Shown here in pieces: positions 46,801 through 58,318 of a DNA stretch of 64,000 bases. The position numbers and the translations under genes are program-made. The stretch is taken from positions 8,494,001 to 8,558,000 of the forward strand of contig OY294070.1 in NCBI GenBank assembly GCA_958510875.1, given 5' to 3'. The notes beneath the pieces were generated by a model that did not search any database, had not been told where the DNA came from, and saw nothing but the letters and a program-made list of their open reading frames with translations. This DNA comes from Endomychus coccineus (Eukaryota; Arthropoda; Insecta; Coleoptera; Endomychidae). Position 1 is the stretch's first letter, and every line of letters begins with the position of its first letter.

Positions 46801-49800
46801 TAAAGAGTCAACTTTTAGCGCTTGGAGTTTCTTAACGAAATAAAAGGAATTTAGGATGAAACTGTTGGAATAACGTACAAGAGGTTTGAGAATAGATGAC
46901 AAATATCGAGAAAGCTTATAAGTAGGGAATCCGATAGTGCTGACAATTCGTCTCAGGAGAACTGAGGGTTTATAAATTTTAGACGATCCATATAATCGGA
47001 GGCTTCTTGAACAATGGGGGATAAGACATTTCTTATGTGGATCAGAAAGGGAAGAATGACGGATAATTTGTGGAACCGAAAGTTCAGTAGAAGGGGTGTG
47101 ATCTTTTGGTAGTAGATAGATTGTTCGTCTTCAGAAAGGGCAAGGAGCTGGTTGAATTTTTGAATATGACGTTTTATAATTGAGGATAGGAATTTGATCG
47201 ACTTGATCAAGATCAAGTTTGTCGAGAACCAACCAATCGGATGCTGAAAGGGTATTCGAAAGTTTACGGTGAAGGCTTAAGATGGTTATATTGATGAAAT
47301 TAATCTCGCGTCTAGTATACTTAATTCGTTACCGAATCAAAGCTAAGCTAGCGCGTTCAAATATGTCTTTATTTCCAAGGTGAGTTTGGGAGTTCTGTAT
47401 AAACATGAACATGAGTGTGTTTCTTCTTCAGAGAGATATTGATTTTTGACTGAAGTGTAATACCTCCTCGAGATTCTTCCTTGCTTATATTAAGCATAGT
47501 ATTCCTCGCTGTCCTACGTTTGACTATATGGAGGGAGGTTAGTCCTAGTATTTTCCTCATGCTAGCCGTAGCAGGGCAAGACCTTGGAACCCCCGTTGAG
47601 CATACGCATGCGAGCCTTTGGGTCTTACTTAATTCCCTTTGTTTTGTAATTCGCTTAGTTTTATCGCTCCAGGTGAGGATTGCTCTAATCATCATGGTAT
47701 ACATCCAGAGCAGTATTTTGGTTGAGCAACTCCATATTTTTCCTGTCATCCTTCTGCATACTATTGGGGACATGTCGCCTTCTCATCTACGTTCTTTTGG
47801 TGCTGGCTGTAGATGAGAGTCTCGTCTCATCACGATCTTGGTTACATTTAGTTGGATTTTCTTCATACGAACTTCCTTTTCCTGATGAAGGCCACTATTC
47901 TAGTTTTACTATGGTTGATTCTTAGTCTGGCCGATTTTGTATCCTTGGCAGCGAATTTCTTTAAGAGTTAGTGTTTCTAGGAGGTCATTCAAACAGAACC
48001 ACTAGAAGGTTTTCCACATTGAGAAAAGCAAATGTGGTTCAACCAAGGACTCATTTAAACAGCATTTGTTTATGTATGTCCTAAAGAATGAATGAAACTT
48101 TTGTTTTACTGTCGGTTTTGCTGCATTGTGGGACGTCAGGATCGAGCTATCAGGCCTTGTACTATATAGGCTATTGGCCGAACTTGGTTAAATGCTCTGG
48201 AGATGTATAATGCCACAGATATAAGTTTACCGGAACTTGTTTTACCTAACCCAATCTGGTTTTTATTACGATGTTTCACCTTCGCGCTTCGTAATGAATA
48301 GATGTTGTTTTTGACTGTGTGTGTTAGTCAATTTTTTCTACCCCAACCTCGTTTGTATATGATTTGGTACCTTGGCCGTAATTGTGTCCATGCCATTCTT
48401 TGAAAATGCGTTCCTTTGGTAGTGCATCACAGATTCGGAGTCGTATTCGAATCCAAAAACGGTTGCGTCCTTCTTCTTGAGTTTCACAAAGTTTTTTTCA
48501 TGACCTGCCGATCAAAACACGTTGAAAAATTGATATTATCGCTATATGGAAAATTGGTGGAATTAACTATTAAGTTTCAACATATTTTCGTAAAAGATGA
48601 CCAAATAAAAAAAAAACTGAAATATATTGCCAACGATAACACCTATGACATGATTCCATTCTTCTGAAGTTTTTAAAAAGTATGCGTTTCTTGAAGTTGT
48701 GTGAGCATGAGGAGAATTCAGGGTCTAGTCATGACGCAACTTCAATAATTATTGTCTGAGGTTGAAACTAACGTTAGAATTGATTTTCTCATCATCGAAA
48801 ACGTTTTATTACGATGTTTCATTAGAATCGATTAGGTCGAGCAAAATCGAGATTTTTTTGAAATATTTCAATCTAGCTGGAACTTATACTATGGGAGCTT
48901 AGAACACTACTATACTAAAGTATGATTTTATTGGGGTTGTTTGTTAGGGCATGAAGAAAATTCAGAGTCTCAATATGCTATAACTTGATTAATTATTGTC
49001 TGAGGTTGAAACTAATGTTAGAATCCATTTTTCATCATCCAAAACGTATTATTACGATGTTTCATTAGAATTCATTAGGTCAAGCTAAATCGAGATTTTT
49101 CCATACTTACTTACCCCTTACAAAAAAAACTGAAATGTAATACTAGCCAAATGCCATCGACAATACTACTGACATGATTCCATTCTTTCAAAGAAGTTTT
49201 ACAAGATAATTTTCCATAAATGAGGTTCTAGTTTAGCAATTGTATGTCTTATGTTATCTTCTAGCTGTGGAATTGTGATACAAACCAATTTCATAAAAAT
49301 AGGAGGTGAGTATAAACAGCTGTCTGTCATGTAAACTTTACCTGTCTTGTTGATGGGTTGTGTTGCTTATCAAAGTATAGAAAGTCTGAACTGTGATAAT
49401 GATCCATTAATTTATGGATCTCTCTATGATTTAAATTGAAGGTGACTATATTAGGTGTTAAAAACGTCAAAATATATCGAATCCGTTCTTAGCGGAAGAA
49501 GTGTTTCTGCCCAGGAGAAAAATACTTCGGAGATAGCAAAGATCAATTAGCGGTTTGTTCAGACTAGTCAGTCTTACTGTGAGTTTCTTTTCTCTTGTTT
49601 AAAGTCGAAATAAACAGAGAAATTATAATCTTAATGAATCTTTTAATATTTTACTTTGACAATACAAGTCAATGTCAAAACTTTCTTATTTTATCACTGT
49701 CATAACAAGTGAATCTTGTAACAAGTAAATTGTATAAAAGTAACAAGAACACGGTTACTTCAGTTAATTTGTGAGAGACCAAGTATTCACCTTAATTCTA

Positions 49801-52800
49801 TTAATGTTTTACCTTCCTTAATATTTTCGAAAATGATAGTCACGTACGAATCCCTGTCCCAACGTGATTGTTCATGATGAAAGCCCACGGCATGCATCAA
49901 CTCATGTACCGGAAAGCCAAAGTGTTTAAAACATCCGGGTGCTAGTTGGAGAGTTTGTTTGCCTCGTTGTCTACCAACATAAGACGAGCAACCTTTGCCT
50001 GCATTCGAAACTATCGATACATAGTCTTTGTCAGATCCACTTTTCTTTCTAAATCTGAACAATAAAAGAAAATCAAATCAAATAGCATATTAACTTTTGC
50101 CATCAAGGCTGGTATTAAAAATATATAAGCTAACAATCACATCCTGAGGTTTACCTATTTAAAAGTTTGAACAGGCAATTCCCCTTGATGGCATCCACGA
50201 TTAATGTCCTACTAGTATGTTATTTTACATTAGAAATAAAGCACTATGGCGTTATGAACATCTATACTGCCCTAGGGCATTATCGATTTATAACGCATTA
50301 CATACATTAATATAGAATTACAAATAATATTTATTAACATTTCGATATGATTAAATGTCAAACAAATGCCATAGCAGCTCTCGTCATTATCAAATAACCC
50401 TTTGTAATAAGGGTTATGTACAGGGTGTCCCATTTTGGGTACTTTTGCGGGGTATCTCCTTTATTTTTAAAGATAGAGAGTTGCGGTTTTCGCGACACTG
50501 TGCTACTTTTTCGTAAAACTCAAGATGCCGTCAACAGAATTTTCATAGCCCTTTTAGTTTTTAAGATACAGGGCATTTCTGAAAATGTTGCATTTTGTGA
50601 CCCCCCTCGTATCTCCGTTATCCTTCAACTTATCGAAAAGGTAAAATAATATTCTAATAGATTTTTTTCCGTAGAATGCAGTGGTGTAGATAACTTTTGT
50701 TACATATTTACTGTTTTTGAGTTATAAAGTAAACTTATGTTTTTTTAAATGGAACACCCTGTATATTTATAGACTATAAAATTTGTCTTTTTTTTACCTT
50801 TTCAAAAATATATGATAGTATAAACTTTTTTTCAGAAACACGCAAACAATTTTCAGAAAATTAAATACATATTTTAATAGTAGGCTATGGATAACAATAA
50901 TAAACAAGTGCAACTTACATATTACTAACAAATAATTGGATACCTTGTATATAGGTATCTATTAAAAAAAATTCCCATAGATCTTTTTCTAACAGTAAGT
51001 TTGTAACAACAGTTTTGTGGCGTAAAGTGACAATATAACAAAAACACAAAAAAATAACATTATTAAAAAAAATTAAATGTGATGTTCAAATTGACCACCA
51101 TTTTCTCTAATGCAAAATTGGCACATCTTTGAGATTCTTTGAATTGCGTTCAAAAGAACCATTGTTCTCATTCGCAGATTTCGAAAAGCTAAATGAATTG
51201 CCTCTCGAAGTTTTGCAATGCCGTCATATCGAGTTTTATATACTTCATTTTGTATATAACCCCATAAAAAAAAATCTAAAATTGAGAGATCTGGTGATCG
51301 TGGAGGCCATCTAACAGGTCCGTTGGTACCTATCCATCTTTGAGGAAAGTTATTATTTAGAAAGGCCCTTAAGAGCCTAGAGTTATGACTTGGGGCACCA
51401 TCTTGCTGTAGGTAAACAGCATTATACTGGGCTAATGGAATGTTTTCGAGCAGTTCTGGAATAAATTCCTCAAGAATTTCTAGGTATCTACGTGCTGTAA
51501 GACCTCCTTCAAAAATCCTATAAACTATATGTCTACCCAAAATAAAACATGAAACCTCAACTCCAAAGCGTCCTTGTTGTGCCCTTTCAAACATTAAATG
51601 CAGATTTTCACTACGCCAGTTCCTGGTATTGTGACGATTGAAAATGCCAGCACTTGAAATAAAGCATTCGTCTGACCAAAAAACAAGTCTGCCAAATAAA
51701 TCGTTAGCATCGATTTGTTGCAAATACCACTGGCAAAACAGTGCCCGGCGCTCGGCATCGCCAGGATGCAAATGTTGTAGTATATTAAATTTGTATGGAT
51801 GATACTTATATTTCTTCAAGATCCTCTGAGCGTTAGTTTTTGGCACACCAATTTCCTTCTAAATTTTTCTACATGAGGACGAAGATGTTGCTTCTATATA
51901 TCCTAAAGTATCTATCTCTTTTCTTTCCCTGTTCTCTTTGTTGTATGTTTTAGGGCGCGGGTGAACAAATGATCCGTGCTCAACTAAATTTGCTTTTAAA
52001 CGGGCAAATATCCCAAAAAACGGTTGCCTTCTTTCTGGATATCTAACAAGCAAAAATTAAAATGATAATAGAGATTTTCATAGCCATAATAGCTTACTCA
52101 CCTTTGGAAATATAATTCCGAAGCTTCTTCAGAATTTTCATTACTCTGTATAAAACGTACCATCATATCATATTTCTCATAATTTTCGTAAACTGCCATT
52201 ATTCGAAAAAATTGATAAATATCTAATGAATAATGATACCAAAAGAACGAAAATAAACAGCTTAAATGCGATAGAGATTTGATGTTTATTTCTGTTTCTT
52301 GTCATAAACAATATCAATGGCCTACAATTAAAATATGTATTTAATTTCTAAAAATTGTCAATTATTTGCGTGTTTCTGAAAAAAAATTTATACTGTCATA
52401 TATTTTTGAAAAGGTAAAAAAAAGACAAATTTTATAGTCTATAAATATACAGGGTGTTCCATTTAAAAAAACATAAGTTTGCTATATAACTCAAAAATAG
52501 TAAATATGTAACAAAAGTTATCTATACCACTGCATTCTACGGAAAAAAAACTATTAGAATGTTATTTTACCTTTTCGATAAGTTGAAGGATAACGGAGAT
52601 ACGAGGGGGGTCACAAAATGCAACATTTTCAGAAATGCCCTGTATCTTAAAAACTAAAAGGGCTATGAAAATTCTGTTGACGGCATCTTGAGTTTTACGA
52701 AAAAGTAGCACAGTGTCGCGAAAACTGCAACTCTCTATCTTTAAAAATAAAGGAGATACCCCGCAAAAGTACCCAAAATGGGACACCCTGTACAGGCTAT

Positions 52801-54775
52801 TTCCAATATTTGAAAAAACAAAATCATATTTAGAAAATTGAAGTTTGATGTAATATTAAAATATCTAAAGCAAAGTAATAAGAATCCAATGGGGTTTGCC
52901 ATATGTTTTCTGTTTTTGAGTTTTATAGAGTTAAATAGAGAGAGTACCATGTTACACCTTTACTTTTTAGAATTCATAGATGGCAAATTAATCGAATGTA
53001 AATGTCGATATTTTGTTTTTACCTTGAAATCCTGTATTTAAAATTAAATAACAGATAGTAGGACATAAAACGTTGAAGGCAACACGGATGTTATGAGGAC
53101 AGTAATCCTAATAACATCCTTGATACCTTAATTACTATAACTGTGATCCATAGATCATTAACTGTTAAATAAATATGTGTATTGTTTGTACTTGCTTGTC
53201 AAGATAACGGAAGTTGTCATAATAAATAAATATCATTCTAGGAATGGGGATAACAAAAATTGAAAATGGGCTAAAAATTAGTCAAATAAAGATGATTCCA
53301 AGACTGCTGGAAGAATTTACTATAAATAGATTAACTTTCCCTAAAAATATAGTTTTGCTTGTTTCAAATATGTTTTAAAATATTCCCCCAATGGATGTAT
53401 AATTTTGATATCAAAAGCTGTGGAAAAATCGCATACAAATTCCGTATTAAAATCCGAGATAGAACAAACTGCCTTAGTCAAAATTATGGTCAATTTATTA
53501 ACGAATTTTTCACACAAAATAATGGATTAGCTATGTGATCCCCATTAAGTCCTCTTTTGGCAGATAATTTCATGTCTTATATTAAAGAAACTATGATGAG
53601 TTCCCCTAGCTGAAAAACATATTGATTGCTGGTTTAGATATGTAGATGATGTCTTATCCTTCTTCAAAGGTACATCACGATAATTGGATGTTTTGTTATC
53701 CTCCATTAATAGTATCCATCCTAACATTAAGTTCACTTTAGAAACTGAGAAAGATAACAAAATAAATTTCCTAGACCTTACCCTCACGTATCATAATAAT
53801 ATCATTACTTATAAAAGTTTTAGAAAATCTACATTCACAGATACAACTATTGTAGTCACAAATTAGCATCATACAACTCTATGATACATAGAGCCTTTTC
53901 ACTCCCTCTTTCTACTGGAAACCTGAATTAAGAATTGAATATAATCAAGGATATAGCCATTAACAATGGTTTTCAACCTCAACTTATATCCAAATTAATT
54001 GACAGAGAAAAGCAGAAATTAATTTACTCAAGTATCTATTTTAAAAAAAAATTTGATTCTTCATCAAAATACGTTTCCGTCACACATTTTGGTACCGTAA
54101 CTGAAAGAATTGCAGACATTTTATTGAAACATAATCTAAAACCTAGCTTCAAACCTCAAATAAATCGTCCTTTTTTTTGTTCAATGCTAAAGATAAAACA
54201 AAAAAGTTCAATAAACCTGGAGTATATAAATTAACCTGTTCAGAGTGTGATTACTTTTATATCAGTTGATCTAGTCGTAATATAGACATTAGATATGAGG
54301 AACATTTCCTATCTTTCAGAATTAATAAAACAGATTCATCTTTCTCTAACGATATCTTAGAAACAGGCACACTTTTCCAAATTTTGATGAAGTTAAAATT
54401 TTATCGTTACCTTATGCAAGTATGGATATGAAAATAATTTATGACAGATTTTATAATTTCCACTTGTGTATCATTGAATGGTCCCAATATTTCGTAAGGT
54501 ACTACGGCTCCGTGCCATCTCTGCCATGGTATAATTACACCGTTACGAGTTAATTGCGTTCTTATATCTCCTTCAAAAAGATCATCAAGCTCCTCGGGGT
54601 TTACTTCATTCAAAGGCGGGGTTCTTTTGATGGACTTTCGAGTCATTCTAGAGCTTATTATTGGTATAGGCTGTACCGAACTATGCGCTATTTGTGTCTG
54701 TGCTACATAATTTATTGGATTTGCTGTTGCTTTTGATACGAACAACATTGAAATAATTGACCAGATCATCCACAT
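43806..54775 (-). CDS. Astacin-family zinc metalloprotease, gene 3
   Basis: Exons: A 54411-54775, B 49813-50054, C 48371-48504, D 43806-44000; 311 aa, open. A has the signal peptide MWMIWSIISMLFVSKATA and FEGD. B has HELMHAVGFHHEQSRWDRD. C begins GHEKNFVK and keeps the canonical Met-turn SVMHY. D has IGNRERFS and MYHC, then the hydrophobic tail (LLTLIVGWSLAIYMLNYIFI). All four catalytic cysteines are present. The ATG chosen is the Met that aligns with genes 1 and 2; six in-frame codons precede it. Intron A-B carries a Tc1/mariner-type element found only in this copy. Intron C-D (4.4 kb) carries LINE and Penelope-like remnants. A polyadenylation signal is at 43730-43735. Confidence 0.87.
44110..44280 (-). 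mobile_element. Penelope-like element edge in gene 3 intron C-D
   Basis: Matches the edge of the fragments at 35560 and 58640 (gacaacacgt.ttttagttc, caatgaagtcactgatcaac), then breaks into other sequence. The rest of the element continues at 45.45-47.3 kb, after a LINE insertion. Confidence 0.65.
44640..45420 (-). mobile_element. Chimeric LINE fragments (family A and RNase H LINE)
   Basis: The minus strand from 45180 downward encodes VPGHT-like RNase H end, GNEQADALGRK, LIRPDTLLRYRQAHYEGNP (45060-45180), and SRKYWNSLPLHRQFKIPL, then LLDSIRKRAIRSID, EHRRKVEDLFLFYRYFHGRC and SSVVSPREIPDRRTR (44671-45050). The second half is the family A post-RT region, so two LINE pieces are fused. Confidence 0.7.
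45440..47290 (-). mobile_element. Penelope-like element in gene 3 intron C-D
   Basis: In minus-strand order: a pre-RT region (46953-47216), RT motifs SLSLVVLCLSCTFFLYDGKF and SSGVAMGSPLSPVIANVFME (46600-46800), a post-RT segment (LPLLDVLVSRQNDGTLGHSG, 46257-46457), and a GIY-YIG nuclease core GVYSIPCSCGKVYIGETGRT (45890-45980). Nearly all domains are represented, but it is frameshifted. The 5' part has a counterpart in gene 4 intron C-D. Confidence 0.85.
47300..48265 (-). mobile_element. RNase H-type LINE, RT thumb fragment, gene 3 intron
   Basis: The minus frame 47369-47773 encodes KILLWMYTMMIRAILTW, then KRITKQRELSKTQRLACVCS, the region after the RT palm in R1/LOA-type LINEs. 47780-48260 extends it upstream in broken frames. 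The same fragment sits at 59850-60910 in gene 4, in the same place relative to exon C. Confidence 0.75.
48690..49105. repeat. ~250-bp tandem duplication in gene 3 intron B-C
   Basis: Sequence with attattgtctgaggttgaaa and ttattacgatgtttcattag occurs at 48740-48860 and again at 48990-49100. It is absent from the corresponding introns of genes 2 and 4, so it is specific to gene 3. Confidence 0.75.
50421..52790 (-). mobile_element. Tc1/mariner-superfamily element with ~470-bp inverted repeats
   Basis: The 2370-bp element begins CAGGGTGTCCCATTTTGGGT and ends with the inverse, flanked by TA on each side (50419-50420, 52791-52792). The arms run to about 50885 and from about 52320 and are very similar to each other. 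A second copy of the subterminal motif, gggtgttccatt-like, lies near 50750 and 52450. It carries one transposase gene on the minus strand. The element is absent from genes 2 and 4, so it inserted after duplication. Long arms plus near-identity imply a young insertion. Confidence 0.92.
51073..52199 (-). pseudogene. Tc1/mariner-type transposase, spliced, one premature stop
   Basis: DDE/D transposases cut and paste the element. Exon 1 52102-52199 (MAVYENYEKYDMMVRFIQSN...) joins exon 2 51073-52042 across a 59-bp intron (GTGAGT...TTGTTAG), restoring FQR|YPERRQPFFGIFARL, a DUF4817-like helix-turn-helix. The catalytic residues are visible: FWSDEC (first D), LQQDGAPSH (second D) and PPRSPDLSILDFFLWG (third D, 36 residues after the second). 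One in-frame TAG at 51859-51861, after SSSSCRKI, interrupts an otherwise open 355-codon frame; the reading continues in the same frame as KEIGVPKTNAQR. It is thus a very young pseudogene or a read-through or assembly-error case. Confidence 0.88.
53340..54405 (+). mobile_element. Penelope-like element in gene 3 intron A-B
   Basis: The plus strand carries a degraded RT end (53390-53680), then INSIHPNIKFTLETEKDNKI and NFLDLTLTYHNNIITYKSFR (53684-53866), IIKDIAINNGFQPQLISKLI and FGTVTERIADILLKHNLKPS (53935-54150), and a GIY-YIG-like end GVYKLTCSECDYF... (54210-54380). It abuts the exon A donor of gene 3 by a few bp. The matching copy at 38455-38900 shows it predates the duplication. Confidence 0.8.
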
Positions 54776-54961
54776 CCCAGGAATATTTCTCAAAATTTAC
54801 AATGCTCTATTCGGTATTTCGTAATTACTGACAATAATAATAGTCAAACTACAAAAGCCGACTTGATTAGGTTACATTGAGTTGTTTTACTATTCAAGGT
54901 GTTTCTGTGCTGATAAATACTTGTTTGACGTGACATGGTTAAATGTGTAACATGTCAAAAT

Positions 54962-55234
54962 CATCGACATATACATATACAATGATAAGCGCGGGTAGTG
55001 CCGGCGTGAGAGAGGGGAAAACGAAGAGGACTAATACTGTCTTTATCTATCAGCTCGGGACGTAAACATACTAGCTACAGTCATGTTGCATTTCCATGGC
55101 AACGCAGCGGCCAATAGAAACGCGATAGATAAAGTAGATAAAGACAGTATTAGTCCTCTTCGTTTTCCCCTCTCTCACGCCGGCACTACCCGCGCTTATC
55201 ATTGCCACGCGCAGTCCATATGTATATGTCGATG
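54962..55234. mobile_element. 273-bp MITE with 8-bp target duplication
   Basis: It begins CATCGACATATACATA and ends with the inverse (TATGTATATGTCGATG). The inner arms (gataagcgcgggtagtgccg...) are inverse copies over ~90 bp. It is flanked by GTCAAAAT on both sides. The paralogous 5' flank of gene 2 (~39790) reads ...tatcaaaatgtataatttg with no insert, a clean empty site. The 8-bp duplication fits the hAT superfamily. GC content is well above its surroundings. Confidence 0.92.
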
Positions 55235-55387
55235 GTCAAAATGTATAAATTATTAATTCAACATCTTGCTACTCATAAAAAAAGTTTTGCACTTTCATTT
55301 GATATAAAACTGTCAATTGCATCTCATATAGAATCGAGTATAGGATCAATTGCTTCCAATTCTTGGAGAATTCGTCTTGTTGAATAC

Positions 55388-55525
55388 GTTTGTTTCGTAA
55401 CTGTTGATCCACCACAATAAACCAGAGAACAAAATAACAGTCGAAACAGTGGAGTTGTCCTGGCGAATCGAAGCCGAAGAAGTGTAATAACGAGTCCTTC
55501 CTTGGTCTTCTTTGAATACTAAAGG
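55388..55525 (+). pseudogene. mariner remnant upstream of astacin gene 3
   Basis: The frame CFVTVDPPQ continues into NNSRNSGVVLANRSRR, corresponding to the VTVDETW...QSKQWTSPGEPAPKKAK segment of mariner. It follows a stretch shared with the gene 2 flank (gtcttgttgaatacg), so both remnants descend from one insertion that was deleted differently in each copy. Confidence 0.65.
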
Positions 55526-55980
55526 TTATCAATTTACTTATTTTATCAAATTCATTCTTATATATCATTTGCCTTGATTAACTAATATCAATATAACTTG
55601 CAGTGCGTGTACCGATAACCAGGAAGTGATCCGCATCACGGGTTTCTCAATAGCTAGGCAAATCAGGCAACAATACGGTCAAAAGATATATGTGATACTC
55701 ACTTTTCTTTGGTTGAGACACTAACACATTAATTAAGCACTGTGTGATCGAGGGAAGTTTATACATTACGCTAAGTAGAAAAATTCTCAATGAAAACAAA
55801 TATGAAATGTTTAAAGAAATAAACAATTATAAAAATGGATTTAAAGTTAAAAGATTAAATATAACTAAAATATTAATCAAGATATTATATTAAATTTAGA
55901 AAATAATTGATCAATCCTTAATTTTAAATCAAACTTATCAGAACCTAAATATGAAATAAAATCTAATTATTAACTAACTA
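55526..55980. other. Spacer between mariner and hAT remnants
   Basis: AT-rich, no gene seen. It may include the left end of the hAT element, which I could not define. Confidence 0.35.
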
Positions 55981-55989
55981 AGATATTTT

Positions 55990-57440
55990 TTCTTCTCAAC
56001 TGTCTGACACAAATGGACATCTTGAGTGTTTTTTTCTGGCCTTGGATGAGTCACCGGATGTGTCAGATACTGCTCAGGTGTTGATTTTTATTCGAAGAGT
56101 AGATAAAATGTATGAAGAACTTCTTGATGTTGATAGTATTCACGGCACGATTACAGGTGAAGATATTTTTAAGGGAGTTGAAAATGCCATTAATAAAAAG
56201 AACCTTCGATGTAAAAACTTAAAATCTATTATTACTGATGGAGGCAAAAACATGTGTGGTAAAATAAAATGTCAAATGCTGCAGAAAATGATGGAGGTTC
56301 AAAACCATTAGTCTTACATTGTATCATTCATCAACAGTCCTTGTGCGGGAGATGTTTAGATATGTCTGAAGTTCTAAAACCAGTATATCAGTTGTTAATT
56401 TCATCAGATCCACAGGGCTGAATCATAGATAATTTTAGTTTAGAGTTTATTGAATAGATTGGAGAAAATGACGTACCATATCATACTGCCGTACGCTGCG
56501 CTTTTTACAACTTCTAGCAGCGATCGAAATTTTTTTGAATGAAAAGCATCGCTCTTTTACCGAATTACAAAATAGCGAGTGGCAGTGGAACTTGGCATTA
56601 TACGTCGATTTAACAAAACATATGAAAGAACTGAATTTGAAATTGCAAGGAGAAAACCAGCTTTTCCCTGATTTATACACTAATATCAAATCGTTCCGGC
56701 AAAAAATAATACTGTTTCAATCACAATTACGTAAAAAAATGTTCCGCACATTTTAAAATATGTGAAATATTCAGCCACACTACTGAGACTGAGTTTTCCG
56801 TCGATTTTGCAATGGAAGCTTTGAGTACTTTGAAGAGAAATTTTGATACTCGTTTCTAAGACTTTGATGTCATTGCGAATGGAATTGGGGTTTTTCCAAA
56901 ATCTTTTTGACACCGACATTGAAACCATAGCCCCGGAATGCAGTTATAGAATTAAGAACAAATATCAAAACTCATCTTTGTTAGAATTTTATAAGAGTCT
57001 TCCACTGGTACAATTTGATAATTTGCATACATTTGCTCGTGGACTGTTTCCTCTAAAATGAAGTACACAATGAATGTTTACAGATCTAAGTTAACCGATG
57101 AACAACTTAAATCTCTTTTAATAATTTGTACAAGTAACATTGGTCCACAACTACAAACTATTATCAGTGTAAAATCACAATTACTCATAACGTTAGTGGG
57201 ATTCATTTCAATTATTATCTGTTAGTTATTACGCTTAAGTTAAATTTTCTGCTTATTATACTTGTCATTAAGCTTTACCTAGCAAGTAAATAAAACGAAG
57301 TTATTATTATTCTGTGTCTTTCTATCGAACTTATCACAACAACAATAACAACAATGAGCCATTAGTTATCGCGGACCGGATTGATGACACTGGCGGGCCG
57401 GATTTGGCCCACGGGCCGTAGTTTCGAGACTCCTGCACTA
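55990..57440 (+). mobile_element. hAT (Charlie-like) element, degraded
   Basis: The plus strand encodes, in broken frames, ALDESPDVSDTAQVLIFIRR, IITDGGKNMCGK and LHCIIHQQSLCG (56040-56350), EWQWNLALYVDLTKHMKELN and LKLQGENQLF (56535-56690), and the dimerisation end RSKLTDEQLKSLLIICTSN (57060-57140). This is the GTF2IRD2/ZBED-like hAT transposase family, with the first and second catalytic Asp visible. The right terminus at ~57395-57440 (ggatttggcccacgggccgt...cctgcacta) has the typical hAT inverted-repeat look. Confidence 0.85.
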
Positions 57441-57534
57441 GTGGATTGAAATTCATAATACCACGCTTGAACTTTATAGCATTTTATTTAGAATTATTAT
57501 TAATATCAACATTAACATTTACCTCAAGAACGAT

Positions 57535-58165
57535 CTTGTCATTTTGACCGGGGTATAGGAGCTCTCGATGAGAAAGCGGTATGATGTGTACCATCATCTG
57601 CAAAGCTGTAGACGGGACAGGTGGTCGTTTTCAGCATTTCGTTTATATAGAGCAGAAACAAAGTTGGTGCCAAGACAGGTCCCTGTGGAACACCAGCGTT
57701 GATAGCCATTGTATCGGAGGATACTCCGTCAACAACCACATGGAGTGATCTATCTGAGAGAACTCGATAGTAAGCGACAAAGTTGAGGCGGCAAACCAAA
57801 TGACGGAAGTTTCCCAAAAAGGTTTTGGTGCCAGACTTGGTCCAATGCTTTGGTTTCCCCATGATTTTCAATAGATTTCTACAATACATGTGTAACGTAG
57901 GCAAGCAGTTCTCCTGTTGTTCGCTGCCGACGAAAGCCATATTGCCATATTGTCATTTACGCTTTTGGAGCTCTTCCGCTATTCAGAAACCAACAACGTG
58001 CCGTGCCGTATGAGCCGCATCATATCTAGCTTTTGTCAAAATTTCAAGTGGATTGCATTTACCATTTGGCCTCAACACGAGAACATACATTTGCCTAATA
58101 ACCCTACTTAAGAAAGAAGTGACTTCGTTCGCTAAAGCTCACTCCGTCTTAATAAAGGCTCTTAT
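57535..58165 (-). mobile_element. LINE family A RT fragment downstream of gene 4
   Basis: The minus frame 57539-57940 reads FVAYYRVLSDRSLHVVVDGV, then INAGVPQGPVLAPTLFLLYI and YSFADDGTHHTAFSSRAPIP: RT palm motifs B and C (FADD intact). Its upstream junction to the protease 3' flank is the same as at 35.1 kb, marking genes 2 and 4 as sisters. Confidence 0.82.
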
Positions 58166-58318
58166 TGAATGTATTTGCATTTCCAAATTGGCATTGAGCC
58201 AATCATAATTATTCAATTTCAATTTTTTGTTGTGATATCTTTATTCTCAAGCTTATTATTATTAAAATAAAACAATATTTTGGTTACATCTTTTGTTTCT
58301 GATAGCAATGTGTGTATG

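Noticed and set aside
50416..50649. 77-aa frame and its near copy at 52562-52786
   Set aside because: These are the inverted-repeat arms of the Tc1/mariner-type element read as protein; the pair is explained by the arms, not by a duplicated gene.
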